A DNA stretch of 64,000 nt from Euborellia annulipes (Eukaryota; Arthropoda; Insecta; Dermaptera; Anisolabididae), in contig JAKCPI010004550.1 of NCBI GenBank assembly GCA_023213315.1, positions 19,684-83,683 of the forward strand, written 5' to 3'. Positions 32,933 through 44,750 of the stretch are shown one piece after another (position 1 is the first letter of the stretch; every line of letters begins with the position of its first letter). Made by a program: the position numbers and the translations under genes. The notes beneath the pieces are model-generated. The model was given only the letters and a program-made list of their open reading frames with translations. It did not search any database and was not told the DNA's origin.

Positions 32933-33202
32933 TACTTGCCTTTGACCTTGTATGTTCGTTCTTTGACCTAGTGTATGTGCGAGTCTTGGAATTTAATTCA
33001 GAAAAAATGCGTTAAAAAAAAGAACGAAATAAAAAAATAGCGTCTTTATTAGAAAAAGAAATAAACTACCAAAAAACGAGCTCGAATGTAAAAGAAATGA
33101 AGTTCTATATTTATTTTTTATATATATTTTCATTGATTGAAGGTTGGGGGAAAAATAAATACTACTTATATATAATAATTATTATGACAGAATTAGTTTC
33201 TA

Positions 33203-33300
33203 CATACAATAGAAATAAACTATGACAAAAAAATATTGTATATACCCCTATAGATACAAAAAGACAATATTTTGTAGTCATAATTAGGCACTATTTTTGT
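33203..33300. repeat. Palindromic ~100-bp repeat V, copy 1
   Basis: ATAAACTATGACA / AATATTGT inverted against ACAATATTTTGTAGTCATA, followed by AATTAGGCACTATTTTTG. The same sequence occurs at 38505-38600. Confidence 0.65.
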
Positions 33301-34065
33301 GGCCATTTGCTAAAATCATTAATTCATTTTCATAGAGACATACACTCTAGTTACAAATTTGGTAATTTTGTTTTAATGAAACCTTTCTGCAATTCAAGTC
33401 AAGTTTCAACATCTTCACGGCTGATTTGTTATCAATGAATTTGATCGAGACCGAAACGTCATATTGAATAAATAAATATAGACCCACTTGTCTGCTTTTG
33501 TATTATTAACGTTTTATTTTATTTTGTATTCATTTTAATGACAATGAATATGACTGTAAAATAAGCAATGTAAATGGACAAGGAAAATAAATAAAGTAAG
33601 AAAATATCAATTTTCAGCAAGCTCATCTCAAATAACAAAATAAGTATCCTTATTAGACTTCTTTTCATTTATTGAATTTCAATTTTATATATCATATCTA
33701 AAGATGGAAAGAGATTTAAAATGAAGAAATTTCAAATGACATATTGCAAAATATATATTGATATAATAAAAATAAGTTTTCGTTGTAAGAAAACAGAGAA
33801 TGGAGTGACAGAAACGACAAGGATACCGTCTTTCCATCCCCCCTTCTTGTCCTCCGTACACCGGCAGTATCTAATCCTTTTGCCAAGGAAAAAAAAATGA
33901 CACTTATGTAGCAACTTCAATAACGATATCGCAATATTAGAAAATAATCCAATTTCACAAACAACTTGGAGAAGGAGAAATTGAACATTTTTTTTAGCTT
34001 AATACGAAAAATGTTTAAAATATCTTCACTTGTTTTTAGATTTAGAAGCCATAAATAATTGAGAC
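33301..34065. other. Mixed stretch with a GC-richer patch at 33.79-33.90 kb
   Basis: In 33785-33900 two minus frames are open (RIRYCRCTEDKKGG and LDTAGVRRTRRG). Neither has an ATG or clear splice pair, so no call is made. A worn GAGACCGAAACGTC word at 33447-33461 resembles the hammerhead family. Confidence 0.3.
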
Positions 34066-34130
34066 ATGATGATCCGCTTCCCGGGTCTGATCGGAGCCAA
34101 AAAGGCGGTAAAAGAAGTGAACACGAGAAG
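34066..34130 (+). CDS. Candidate first coding exon (short, GC-rich)
   Basis: ATGATGATCCGC opens a 21-codon frame (MMIRFPGLIG, AKKAVKEVNTR) that ends at GAGAAG followed by GTAAAAG (34131), a good donor. An in-frame TGA lies six bases upstream of the ATG, so translation would start here. The exon is about half G+C in a region that is otherwise very AT-rich, and reading through the donor hits TAA at once, as expected of a real exon-intron edge. The peptide has a hydrophobic then basic character. No family is recognised and no second exon is identified. Confidence 0.33.
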
Positions 34131-34499
34131 GTAAAAGGATGTGGTTTTTTTTCTAGAAGGAAAAGGCGGTATCAAATTAATATGTAATAGTTTATGGGGT
34201 GCTGGAAACTTTCATATATTTCATTTTTTTTAATAGAGACGTAAGAAACGAATTATCTATATTACGTAGTATAAAATTTCATGTACTTAGTGCCCGTTCT
34301 TTCCGCCCTGAACGATAATATTTATCAGTTACTCTTCGCCCTTTAGAGTCAGACCTGACACGTTGTGGTTACTCAAGGAAGAAGCTTTCATGAGAATAAT
34401 ACTGAGGTGGGTTCCCGTTTCCTGCCTCAGGAGAAGGCATCTCAAATACAGTTGGATAATTTTTTGCCATGAGGTAGATTTGAACTCAAATTGTCTTCA
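34131..34499. other. Mixed stretch with a short minus-strand ORF
   Basis: 34369-34470 (minus) is a 33-codon ATG-to-stop frame (MAKNYPTVFE, then SPEAGNGNPPQYY). The plus strand is open over the same bases but from TTG. The evidence is too weak for a gene call. Confidence 0.25.
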
Positions 34500-34507
34500 A
34501 CTCAGAA

Positions 34508-34774
34508 CTAGGGCGGATCCAGAAGTGTTTCTCGGGGGGGGGGGGGGGTAATTTGGTGTGACTGGTAGCACAACACACTATTTTTTCTTAATTTCATTAA
34601 TTTAAAGGCGCATTTTGTACTTGGTTGCCAGAACATAAATACAAATCAAATTTTTAAGTATTAATTTTTAAAATTTTACATTAAAAGTAAATTTTTTCGA
34701 AAAAAGTATTTTTTTCAAATCTCGGGGGGGGGGGCGTAATTACCCCTTTTGCCCCCCTCCTGTATCCGCCCTTG
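34508..34774 (+). mobile_element. hAT-type MITE with G-run ends (copy 5)
   Basis: A 267-bp element starting CTAGGGCGGATCCAG and ending CTGTATCCGCCCTTG, with a perfect 8-bp duplication ACTCAGAA (34500-34507 and 34775-34782). It is the inverse of the 6916-7176 element. Just inside the left G run lies TTGGTGTGACTGGTAGCAC, also found in repeat X. Confidence 0.93.
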
Positions 34775-34782
34775 ACTCAGAA

Positions 34783-35520
34783 TTATAACTACTTTACTCC
34801 CTCAGCCTCCTTCAGTTGCTAAATGAATTAAATAAATATGTACAAAGTTACCTTGAAAATTTTAATAATATTTTAAATTTTTATTGATAGGCCTATGATT
34901 TTTTGTTTTTTGATTTGTCAGAATGTTTTGAGACATTTGCTTAAAACAGCGCAGGGAATTAAAACATACAGAGTTATGACAATCATTATAATCTGTATAT
35001 TACAAATAGCACTATTTACAAAAATCACCATTTTCATCGACAAAAGAAAAACAAAATTTGTTGAGTAATTTTAAACTTTTATTAGAAATATTAATATAAT
35101 TTTTCTCTAAGGGGTTGGCAAAAAAAATAGTTAAGTTGAGTAAGCAGAACGGAAACAACAGATAGAAGAAGCGTTTAAAAAAATCCATTAATTTTATTTC
35201 TAAAAAATAATTATGGATTAAAAGGCTTTCTGTCTCAGAGAGTCTTAATTAAAAGATATGAATGCCCGTCACTTAATCAAAATCATAGCCTCCCCCCTCC
35301 CCCTCCCCCCACGACTATCCACCCTCGAAATTTGACGGCCGTCCAAGCACACCACTCATACTTCTCTTGTGTCTTTTTTTTATTTAAGCTACTTTTTTTA
35401 AAATACACATTCGATGCTTTTTTCCACCTATTTGTCTTTCAAATCAAATAGTGAATTTTTGTTTGAATATTTTTTATAAGTTGAAATAAACTAGAATTAT
35501 TCGTCAAATGTTTTATTATT
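34783..35520. other. AT-rich stretch, nothing recognised
   Basis: A C-rich run at 35290-35320 is the only notable feature. Confidence 0.55.
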
Positions 35521-36060
35521 ATTCAACTGTTAATACATATTCAGGCACTGGATGAGAAATAATTTCTTATAATGGCACATTAAGTGGCGAAAAAGTATTG
35601 ATTTATAATCAAATTTGAAACAAATAACCGAGTGTTTTATTTTATATTACAAAATATTTCACCTGACGAAATTTTAAATTATTTTTGAATTATATTAGAG
35701 AAATTTTTATTTTGAACCTCTTAATTTATTTAACAAAAAAAAAAAAAAAAATTTAGAACGAAAGTTGTTTCAACAGTTGAAACAATTTGTATTGTAAAAT
35801 AAAATAAAACACTCGGTTATTTGTTTCAAGTTTTTTATTATAAAACAACAGTTAATGCATATTTCGAAACTAATTGTGAATTAATTTCTTAAAATGGCAC
35901 ACTAAGTGTCAAATAAATGTAGATATAAGGATTATATAAATTACTTGAAACAAATAACTGTTCTGTTGACGAAATTTTAAAGTTTTGTCCTAATTTTTTT
36001 TTTTTTTTTTTTTTGTTAAATAAATTAAAAGTCTCAAAAACTAATCTAATATAAATGAAG
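35521..36060. repeat. Nested cluster of family Z repeats
   Basis: TGAAACAAATAACCGAGTG occurs at 35618 (plus) and reversed at about 35808, and a variant at 35943. GGCACATTAAGTG / GGCACACTAAGTG are direct repeats (35572 and 35896). TTTGTTAAATAAATTAA near 36013 is inverted against 35720-35745. At least three overlapping copies are present in both orientations. Confidence 0.7.
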
Positions 36061-38090
36061 TTAATTTTCTGACCAATAATTTATTTGTAATTCTACAAAA
36101 ATTACAGAACCTATTAATCTTTTTCTAAAAGATTTGATTATTTAGTTTTAACAATTTTATTGTTAAAATCACATAATAAATTCTTATAGATATCGCTAAT
36201 TTGTATTTCAATTATATATATAAATCAAGGAGTACAGTAAAATTAATTAATAAAAGTAATCGGAGGTTGTATGGTACGAATGAACGGCAAGCTGAAGTCC
36301 AAATGGGCTTATAAAAAGTATTCAATAATCGTTTTTTTTTTTTTTTTTTTTTTTTTTTTGTTGATAGTGCTTGTAAAATACAATTATGACATTGAACAAA
36401 TAATTGAAAAATATTAATTTTTTTTTAAATCTAATATTCGTAATTTGAATATTATTTAATCAATGTCATTATTTTGAGTTGAATAAAAACGGTAATTAGT
36501 CGGCATTAAAGCCTTTCCATTGAAGTAGAGTGCTAGTGGTTCTTTGATCATTAAAATTCATTTAATGAAAACTATAAAATATTAAAAATATAAAAAAAAA
36601 ATACATAAAAATTTAATAAATAATTAATTATAGTAAACACTGTGAAAATATGCTTCCTTTTTTTCATATTAAAATTCTAAAAAATAAATCCACATTGAAA
36701 TTTAATAGTCCGCAAAGGGTTAACTCACACACAAACAGGTCCCTCTATTTATTCCTATGCGTTTATTTGAATATGTCTTTGTGTATGTGCATGTTTATTG
36801 GATAAATAAAATATCACAAAAAGGAGGAGAGACAGAGAAGAGAAAAAGAGAGGGGGAGGGGGGTAAGTTTTCATAGAATAAATTTAAAGCTATGTGACAC
36901 GGTTGGAAAAACAGAATATAAATATAAGCCTAAAGCACAAGGTGCATATCATGATATAATATCATATGAAAAGAAAGAACAACAGAAAAAAAAGAGAAAG
37001 AAAAATTAATTTTTTTTTTTAATAAAATATTATTCTTTCCTTTTATTCTTATTTCATTTAATAAAATTAATTATTTAAAAGATATTTGTAATTTGTAATT
37101 GTCATCTGGCACTAATGTTAATTTGTTAACTATGACTTTTTTTGTATTCTGAGAGGATTTTATCAAAAAATATCATTTTAAAATAAGGGAATATAATTTA
37201 TTTTTTTCTTCTATTATTTCATCGTAATAAAAATAATATTTATAAAACCTCTACAAAAAAGGATCAAATTAGAAAATATGTATTCCGCTAAAGAATATTT
37301 TACTTAACTAGGATATGCGCACTTTAGTGCTTTCTACTCTTCTTTATTTGCTAGTAGGATCAACTCAACAAAAAAAAAAGAGTAATTTATTATTAGATGT
37401 AAAAAAATATTTATGGTTAAAAAAAAGATAATTTTAATTTTAAAATAATCTACATTCAACGGATCAAATGAATTTATGAAGATTTAGATATTTAGGCATT
37501 TATAATTGCATAAAATTTCATATACCCTACTGGCGCCAGTAAAAATACAAAATTACAAATAAAGATGTTTTACAGCAAATCACACACTATGACCTTTTTA
37601 TGTTTTATAAGCTAAAATCAATTTATTAAAATTGAAAAAAAATAAGCTAAGGGAGAGTATTTTAATATGTTTATGCATGTGAATGCTTCTTTCCTCTGTT
37701 AGTTGATTATATGATAGACTTTTGATTGATTAGAGACGTGATCAAGACAGCCAGGCGTAGTGATTACATTCCTTTGATGATTAAGAGGGGGAAGATGAAC
37801 AGAGAACACCAACACACCCACACACCTACCCTCATAGTCTACGAAAATAAAAGAAAAAAAATTAATATATTGAAATTTTTTTATAAATAATATTAGATCA
37901 ATAAAATCAAGTGAATTTAAAAATTTGTAAGTAAATATTGTGAATTTGATCAGGCACATGTCTAAGAGAATACAAATAATAATAATATCTAGAAAAGGTT
38001 TATTATTTATTTAAGAGCTTTTTCGACATCTAAGACTATTTAGACTCAATTTTCAAATGATTGATGGCCAATTAAATGAAAAAAATTTTT
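36061..38090. other. AT-rich stretch, nothing recognised
   Basis: Contains a T27 run (36332-36359) and purine-rich 36825-36865. An 86-codon minus frame (37699-37959) has no supporting feature. CTGGCGCCAG palindrome at about 37530 recurs in part near 45145. Confidence 0.5.
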
Positions 38091-38091
38091 C

Positions 38092-38165
38092 CCGTTTGAT
38101 ACGGGAATCGAATCCGGAGGCCCAGTCACGGAAAGCTGACTTCTCTCTGACCCACTGGTCACGGG
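38092..38165 (-). tRNA. tRNA-like sequence, probably pseudogene or SINE head
   Basis: On the minus strand: AGTGGGTCAGAGAGAAGTC (A-box-like) and CCGGATTCGATTCCCG (T-arm with B-box, one change from consensus). CCCGT and ACGGG at the two ends can pair. The acceptor and anticodon arms do not fold cleanly, so I give no amino acid. Confidence 0.4.
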
Positions 38166-38504
38166 TAGAGAAGGTTCTAAAGTAGAATAATTCTAAATTT
38201 AAACCATTGGTTCTAATTGTAAGTTTATAAATAGGTAAAATTAATTAATAAAAAAAAAAACCAAGAGATATGTTTCAATATATTTATTGCTATAAATACT
38301 TGATAAGATTATATTAAAACATATCATCTAGTTTTGTTTTGTTTTTTTTTGTTTTTTAAATAACTTTTACCTAATCAAATTGTTTTAAAATTTTATTATT
38401 TATCAATTTATAAAACTTTTTTAAGATAAAGTATCAAATGTTTTGATAAATGTATTTAAATATTTTTGATAAACTACGGATAATTATGACAAAAGTTGAT
38501 TAAT

Positions 38505-38600
38505 TCTACATAGAGATAAACTATGACAATAAAAATATTGTGTAGATCAAAAATACAATATTTTGTAGTCATAATTAGGCACTATTTTTGAAAATCTTCA
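38505..38600. repeat. Palindromic ~100-bp repeat V, copy 2
   Basis: Same layout as 33203-33300, with GATAAACTATGACA and the inverted AATATTTTGTAGTCATA. Confidence 0.65.
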
Positions 38601-38854
38601 CAAAAAAAAAAATACTAGAAATATTAATTAATTTTCAATATTTTAAAATGTTTTTTATGTTCTTTGTTCAATGATCATTATTATAAGTACTAAAAAACAA
38701 TAGTTGCGTTTTTTTTTTGTCAAATATTCGTATTTTGTTCTCTAGTATTTTGAATAAAATTTGAAAGGTCAATATATCTCCAAAGAGATAGACATAAAAT
38801 TACAAAATTTGTAAATCTTATATGATATTAATTCATATTTATATTAAACAAAAA

Positions 38855-39010
38855 AAATCTGGTGTGACTGGTCTCACAGCACACAACTTTCTCTTCCCTT
38901 TGGTAAGAGAAATTTGTGCTTGTCTTTTTTTGTGTCTAGATATATTTAGTTTCCGCCGATATATTAAAATTCAAGTTGTAAAATTTATATTCTTGATAAA
39001 ATGTTTGTGA
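38855..39010 (+). repeat. Repeat family X, copy 3 (head only)
   Basis: AATCTGGTGTGACTGG, AACTTTCTCTTCC and GGTAAGAGAAA, followed by ATATATTTAGTTTC and AAGTTGTAAAATTTAT, as in copy 1. Copy 1's later part is absent. Confidence 0.65.
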
Positions 39011-39202
39011 ATGGAATGGAAATCATATGTTTAAAATCCTAATACAATGAAATAAAATTGTTTTTCAAGGTGAAATAGAGACGTCCTGTTTTGTTTTATT
39101 CTATTATTTTTCTTGACTTTTCTACCTTTATTTCGATTTTTCTTCCTTCCTTTAACCTTTCCTACTTCTTCTTCTTGTCAAACTTATAAATATATAAAAT
39201 TA

Positions 39203-39346
39203 TTGGGACAAACCAGCGACGAGGTTAGAATGATCAACACAACTTTAGAGAAGACAGTAGAAAGATTTCGTTTCTATGATGCTGACAGAAAACAAATTGC
39301 GAATTATATAGCAATTTATCTTTTTTCGTTAGATAAAAATAAATAA
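39203..39346 (+). CDS. Possible terminal exon, unknown protein
   Basis: A 47-codon frame ends at TAA (39344-39346) with AATAAA overlapping the stop. The peptide has a charged helix-like middle (EVRMINTTLEKTVERF, then YDADRKQIAN). ACAAACCAG (39216) is a possible acceptor and a long pyrimidine tract lies upstream (39110-39180), though 40 bases away. No ATG starts the frame. No family is recognised. Confidence 0.2.
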   Translation: MGQTSDEVRMINTTLEKTVERFRFYDADRKQIANYIAIYLFSLDKNK

Positions 39347-39349
39347 TTT

Positions 39350-39361
39350 TTAAATTTTTAA

Positions 39362-39392
<31 letters not shown>

Positions 39393-41750
39393 TGAAATCC
39401 TTTTCAAATCATATGCTGTTTCGATAAAAAAAACGTCATAATTTTTGTAATGGCAATCACTATAATTTAAATTAGCACTATTTTAAAAGATATGATCGTT
39501 ATTCAATAATGCGGAAGAACCAATTAAATATATAATATATTTAAACAGTCTTCCATTAGATGTGCTAGCTCTGTCAAAAAAAGATCTTATTAAGATCTTA
39601 TTGACTATTTTTAGAGATTTCTTTTATTGAGTCTAAAATTAGACTACGATTTCAAAGTTTTTGCGTCTAAAATAATGTAGAACTTTTAAATTAGAGATCT
39701 AAGTCTTATATTGATTGAGATAAAGTAAATGACTACGGCCAGAGGTCGATCGGGTTTAAGGTGTGTGCCTTCGTGCACGAAAACTCCTCAAGTAATTAAA
39801 CGTAATTTCAAATATTAATAATTACAAAAAGAAGAAAAAAACGTGAGAATTTGATTTTAATTAAGCTTTTTGTTAATTTTTAATTTAATTAAAATCTTTG
39901 ATACGTATAAAAATTTTTGTTCATTTTTTTCTTTTCCCTATCATGTTTCTTTCTTTAATATCTTAACTTTTTGAATATAAATGCTTATTTGCTATTCGAC
40001 TTGTTTGATTAAGCGGCGAGCATGCACCTTGATTAAATATTTAAAGCTTTACTTCTTTTAATTTACTCTGTCAGTATAACTAGGGGCGTCAAGAAGAAGA
40101 AGAAGAAGAAGAAGAAGAAGAAATGAAGTTTATGGTGATGATGATTCAAAGAGAATGTATTATAAGTCACGTGGGCTGGAAATGACTTTTTCTTCATTTT
40201 CCCTCTCTGTTTATCTATCTTTTTGCTCATTTCTTTTAAAAAATAAATAATTAAGAAAGATGAATATGATCAAGTCCACTGATGTTTGTATTGAGGAAAT
40301 AATTAAAAGAGCTAAGGATATAAACATAAAAATTTATGAATTGACAAAAAATACTTTGAAATACATTTTATTGTATGAATAACAACAGTAAAATGCAATT
40401 TTAGAATGATGATCTATACAATAATTTGATGAAATTGGTAAACCAGTTATGGATTGTAATCTTCGCCCTCTACCGCCCTGAATTGAAGAAAATTACAAAA
40501 AAATAATTCTCAAACGATTATATAACTTAAAAATGTTATTGCCCTAAGAACAACCAATAGAAATGCAATTGACTCGTGTTTTCGGTAAAATTACCGAGAA
40601 ATCATAATCGGTATGATTATTTATGACTTCTATCAAGATTTTTTGTATTCTGTTGAAGTATTTTAAAAATAGTGCTATTTTGTATTTTGTCATTAGATGT
40701 CTTGAAGTTATTTGTATATTTTTAATATTGAAGAGTAAATTAAAATTAGTTAGCAATATTTTCTAGTTAAATTAAATTTTTCAACACTATTTAAATTCAA
40801 TTTTTCATGGTTCAAATAAATTAAAAACTTAAATATCTCATAATTTATAATATATTTTATTCAAGAGCGATTAATTAAATTAATACGATTTCGCACTGTA
40901 AAGGATTAAATAATTTTCTATAATCAGCTCCTTTATCTATTTTGATATTTATGACTAAAAATATTCAAAATTAATATAAATTAAAATGATATAACTGCAA
41001 AGTCGTCCCACCACCGAAGAGGATACAAATAATTTTTAATTAAAAAAAAAAGAGTTTGAAAATGATTCTCTTAAATAACAAATAAATAATAAAACCAACC
41101 ATAATAAATTCCTAAGTTTAATAGTATAAAAAAAAAATAAAGATTTTAAAATTAAAAAGTTTATTTATGATTAAACTATAAATTTTCAGGTGGATTCATA
41201 AATTAAAAGATTTCTCTTACATCGTTTTTTTTCCCTCAAGATAATGTTTTTTTTCTTCCCATCACGTTACGTTTATCAACACTTTTCAAGAAAAAAAAAC
41301 ATATAGGCCTATCCCCTAAAAACGTCAAGAGTCTTTTCTCAAAGTGCCCTCAGAGAAGTCCCCTTGAGGCATGATATTAATTTCTAGACATCAAAATCAG
41401 TTGAGTCGTTCAAAAGATATTAGAGAAAAAGAGAGAGAGAGAGAAAAAAAAAACAAAAGACATGCAAGCAAACAAAGGAGTAGAAGAAATATGGAACAAT
41501 TCATTTAAAGGGTTAAAATTCAACATATGTAAAAGAAACTTTCCCTCTTTTTAAAAAATATTTTAGCGGTGTCATAACTCCATGATATTACTAAGTTTAA
41601 AAATTCATATATCTTCCGATCATATCATTTAATTGATGATAAAAGAAGTTGGGCTAAGTTGAAGTATATGACTTTTGTTATGGCTATGGCATCAAATTAT
41701 GACTTTCAAACTTATGATTATACAAACAAAAATTTTTTTTGTGAATAAAA
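39350..41750. other. AT-rich stretch with an (AAG)n tract
   Basis: T25 run at 39367-39393 and an AAG repeat at 40091-40122. The 70-codon minus frame at 40544-40756 is Asn/Ile/Phe-rich and unsupported. Confidence 0.5.
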
Positions 41751-41771
41751 ATGCAGTGTTTTTCTTCCATT

Positions 41772-42084
41772 AACCTTTCGGGCTTGCTTAATGTCATCTT
41801 CAGATCTCTTAAATCAACTTTCAATTATATTAAACCTTCAAATCATTAGATTGTAGAAATATAAGATCATTTTGCTTGCCAGTTACTAAGCGGATTATGT
41901 AAATATCATAAAGGTTCATAAAATTAAATGAATACAAAGATGTATTGGATCATTTTCAGAGATAATTGAATTTTATTTTTTAACAAATAATTCGAAATTT
42001 TTATGAGAAAGCAGAAAGTTAATTCCACTTGAGAAGGAATAAGTTTTTTAGAATCTGTTTCTAACTGAAGAAAGCCGAAATGTT
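41772..42084. repeat. Possible inverted pair F of worn hammerhead-like cores
   Basis: Minus strand at 41772-41803: CTGAAGATGACATTAAG, then GCCC-GAAAGGTTA. Plus strand at 42065-42084: CTGAAGAAAGCC-GAAATGTTA, with the loop deleted. The orientation (CTGAAG facing inward) matches elements A, C, D and E, but the arms are too worn to align well. Confidence 0.35.
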
Positions 42085-42215
42085 ACATTAAAATCAAAAT
42101 ATTAAATTTTTTTTTTTTCGTTTCTTTAAAATAGCAAATATTTTTTTAACTTTAGTTAATTTCTAAATTAATTATAAAGTTGACTTGCATCCTACGTAGA
42201 ATTTGACTATGCATG

Positions 42216-42223
42216 TATATAAG
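42216..42223 (+). promoter_or_regulatory. TATA-box-like element
   Basis: TATATAAG, followed about 30 bases later by a pyrimidine-rich CTTCTCTCTATC that could serve as a start site. The downstream 72-codon Leu/Ser-rich frame (42287-42505) begins at TTG, and the first ATG (42283) gives only five codons, so no protein is supported. Confidence 0.25.
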
Positions 42224-42959
42224 CAGCACAGGATGGAGTTCTCTTCTCTCTATCTATATTCGTAGAGACAAAACATCAAAACATGTTTGGCTTATGCTAA
42301 TGTGCCATCGCTTCTGCTTCTGCTGCTGGTGCTCTCTTTGTTTTACTCTCTCTCTCTTTCTCTTTTGCCTAAGTTAACTTCACCATGCATGCAAAAGCAA
42401 AATGCAAAGTCGTCAGGAAGCAAAATATATCAACTCACTTCACTTAACTCAAAACTCCATCTCGTAACAAATGATATAATAATTATTCAACTATTTACTC
42501 TTTAATTCAAATTTAATAAAAAAAAAATTTTATATCAAATTTTTTTTAAATAAAATGTTTTCTAGCATTTCTTTTAAAAGTATAAATTAATAATAAAACA
42601 TCCTGAGGTAGATGCAGAACAAACATCTAACTTTTATGTTTTTTTGTAAATAGTGCCAGGAAGGTCAAGCGCAGAGGTGAAAGACTGCCTCAAAAGGTTA
42701 TGGCCAATTATGAACAAATGGAAGATTATGATATTGGAGGATCTATTTTAAGTATTTAATTCTTTTGAAATATCCACCCATTTACAAAGGATATAATAAT
42801 TATTCAACTATTTTCTCTTTAAATTATATTTAATAGAAAATATTACAAATAAACGTTCGAGAAATGCCTCTGAACCTTTTTATAGCCATTTTGATGATAA
42901 CTACATTCACAAACCGGATATCTACGAAAGTGTTAAAATATATGCAATGTAAAAATTTT

Positions 42960-43125
42960 AAAGGCCGCCATACACTTGAAGGACGTCCTCAAGGAAAAAA
43001 TCTTTTCCTCAAGAAAAATATTATTGAATTTCAATATTTTTTGGCCTCGAGGCCGCTACCACACAAGTTGAGGATTTCCTCGAGGCGTGTACTATTCAGC
43101 CGGGCCTTGAGGAAAATCCGATATG
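42960..43125. repeat. GC-rich palindromic patch
   Basis: Repeated CCTCAAGGA / TCCTCGAGG and GGCCTCGAGGCC words in both orientations. A 123-codon ATG frame (42864-43235) runs across them. The palindromic make-up suggests a MITE remnant, so I do not call that frame a gene. Confidence 0.4.
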
Positions 43126-44750
43126 TTTGCCTGGAACTTGTAAAAAAAGGTAGTTATGTTAAACATCAAGCATACATAAGTAATTTAATTATTGTAAAAA
43201 AAATAGAAATATTATTATTAGATTCTATTTTATAAAATGTTTTTCTTATCAGTACGTAAATATCTAAAAAAAAAAAGTAAAAAAAAAATAAATTTATTTT
43301 CGTGTTTCATTCATTATTGTATATCTACTACTTATACTGTATGTTTTATAGGTATTAACAATATTTTATGATGGTATTTAAACAAGAAATAAAAGTATGT
43401 ATTGTATAATTACAAACATTTTATAGTCTATTCAATTTTCAAAATAATATTTTTAAAGTGAATTTTAAATTTTTTTTTTTAAGTAAATTGTTTAAAATAA
43501 AATTCATACATTGCCTCCGGCGGGCAAGCTTATTGCCAATTTGGGATATTTCTTGTAGCAATGCAAATGTAAAGATGTTAAGGAAGGATCTTGAATTCAA
43601 GCGATGCTACCGACTGGCCACAGCACAAAAGGGTCTATTTATGACTATTTATTTTTTTCAACTGTAGGTCCTCTCACAGCTCCATGTCATATACCTGGAA
43701 AGCTGACTCACAGAGCAGCTAACTGCCTCTCTAATTTCCAAACTAATTTCCAATCCAACTTGTCAATTTTGTGTTTCCATATTGAAGAAATTTGATTATA
43801 ATTAATTTCCCAAAATATTTATGTGATACTACGTTACTCCCTGGTCCATGTACTATACCGAAAGTGTACTTAATTTCAAATAGAATCATTGAAAATTGGG
43901 AATTTCTATAGAACACATATATACGTTTTTTCCATTTAATTTTTATATATATAGATTATTAAAAATTATAATGTTACGGCAGATTTCGTGCAAATATCAG
44001 GCTTGAAAAAGATAATATTTCAATTGTCAGTCTCAGTACTATACCATAGCACTATGGTAGTGCCTCATCCAGTCATCTAACTTAAAATCAACTGAGTTAT
44101 AAATAGAGATAGAATTTGTTAGTAACTAGGCGTTTTGTAAATAGTGCTAGGAAGGTCACGCGCAGCGATTGTGTAGGTACTAATGCTTCAAAAGTTAACC
44201 GATTTTGAAAAAATGAATGAATTTCCTTAAAAATATATCTTTATTCAAATAATCGTTTTTTTCTATGGAAAAAATAAAAATACTCCTAATACAAGACTCA
44301 TCGAGAACAAGAATTTAAAAAAAGGATTCTTTGCTGGAAATTTAGAAAAATATTATAAAATTGGAAATACACATGGCCTTGATGGAAATGTCCCCTTATT
44401 CTAAAAATTTCATTTGTAATTAATTCTGTATGCTAAAAAAAAAAATACATACGCTTACATGTCGTAGCTATGTTTTCATGTTTAAAGGAAAGATCGAGTA
44501 GGATGATTACAAAAGGAAGTTTAAATAAACGACTGATCAATATCAAAGATAATTTTAAGAAAAACAAATATGAATTAATTTTTTTCAATGAATATATAAT
44601 TTTAAAAGGGTGTTAATAATATTATTTTTTTTTATTTCTCTATTTAAAATTTAAAAAAAAAAAAATATCTTTCAATACGCCAATCAGGTTTGTAAATTAG
44701 GCTATTTTAAAAATAATCTTCTTTTTCCCTTTTTTTATTTTTTTTGCAAG
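43126..44750. other. AT-rich stretch, nothing firm
   Basis: TAGTGCTAGGAAGGTCACGCGCAG (44147-44170, given only in part as AGTGCTAGGAAGGTCA) also occurs near 42650. CCATAGCACTATGG at 44046 is a palindrome. The frames at 43458-43795 lack ATG context and splice pairs. Confidence 0.4.

Noticed and set aside
14109..38165. Functional tRNA genes at the B-box sites
   Set aside because: Anticodon and acceptor arms do not fold, and several have SINE bodies and tails.
40091..40122. CRISPR or satellite array
   Set aside because: Simple AAG repeat; no spacer-repeat structure is present anywhere in the window.
42287..42505. 72-codon frame resembling a signal peptide
   Set aside because: It starts at TTG; no in-frame ATG exists. 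Leu/Ser content comes from CT-rich low-complexity DNA.
42864..43235. 123-codon ATG frame
   Set aside because: It crosses a palindromic GC-rich repeat and AT-rich noise, with no recognisable motif or splice context.
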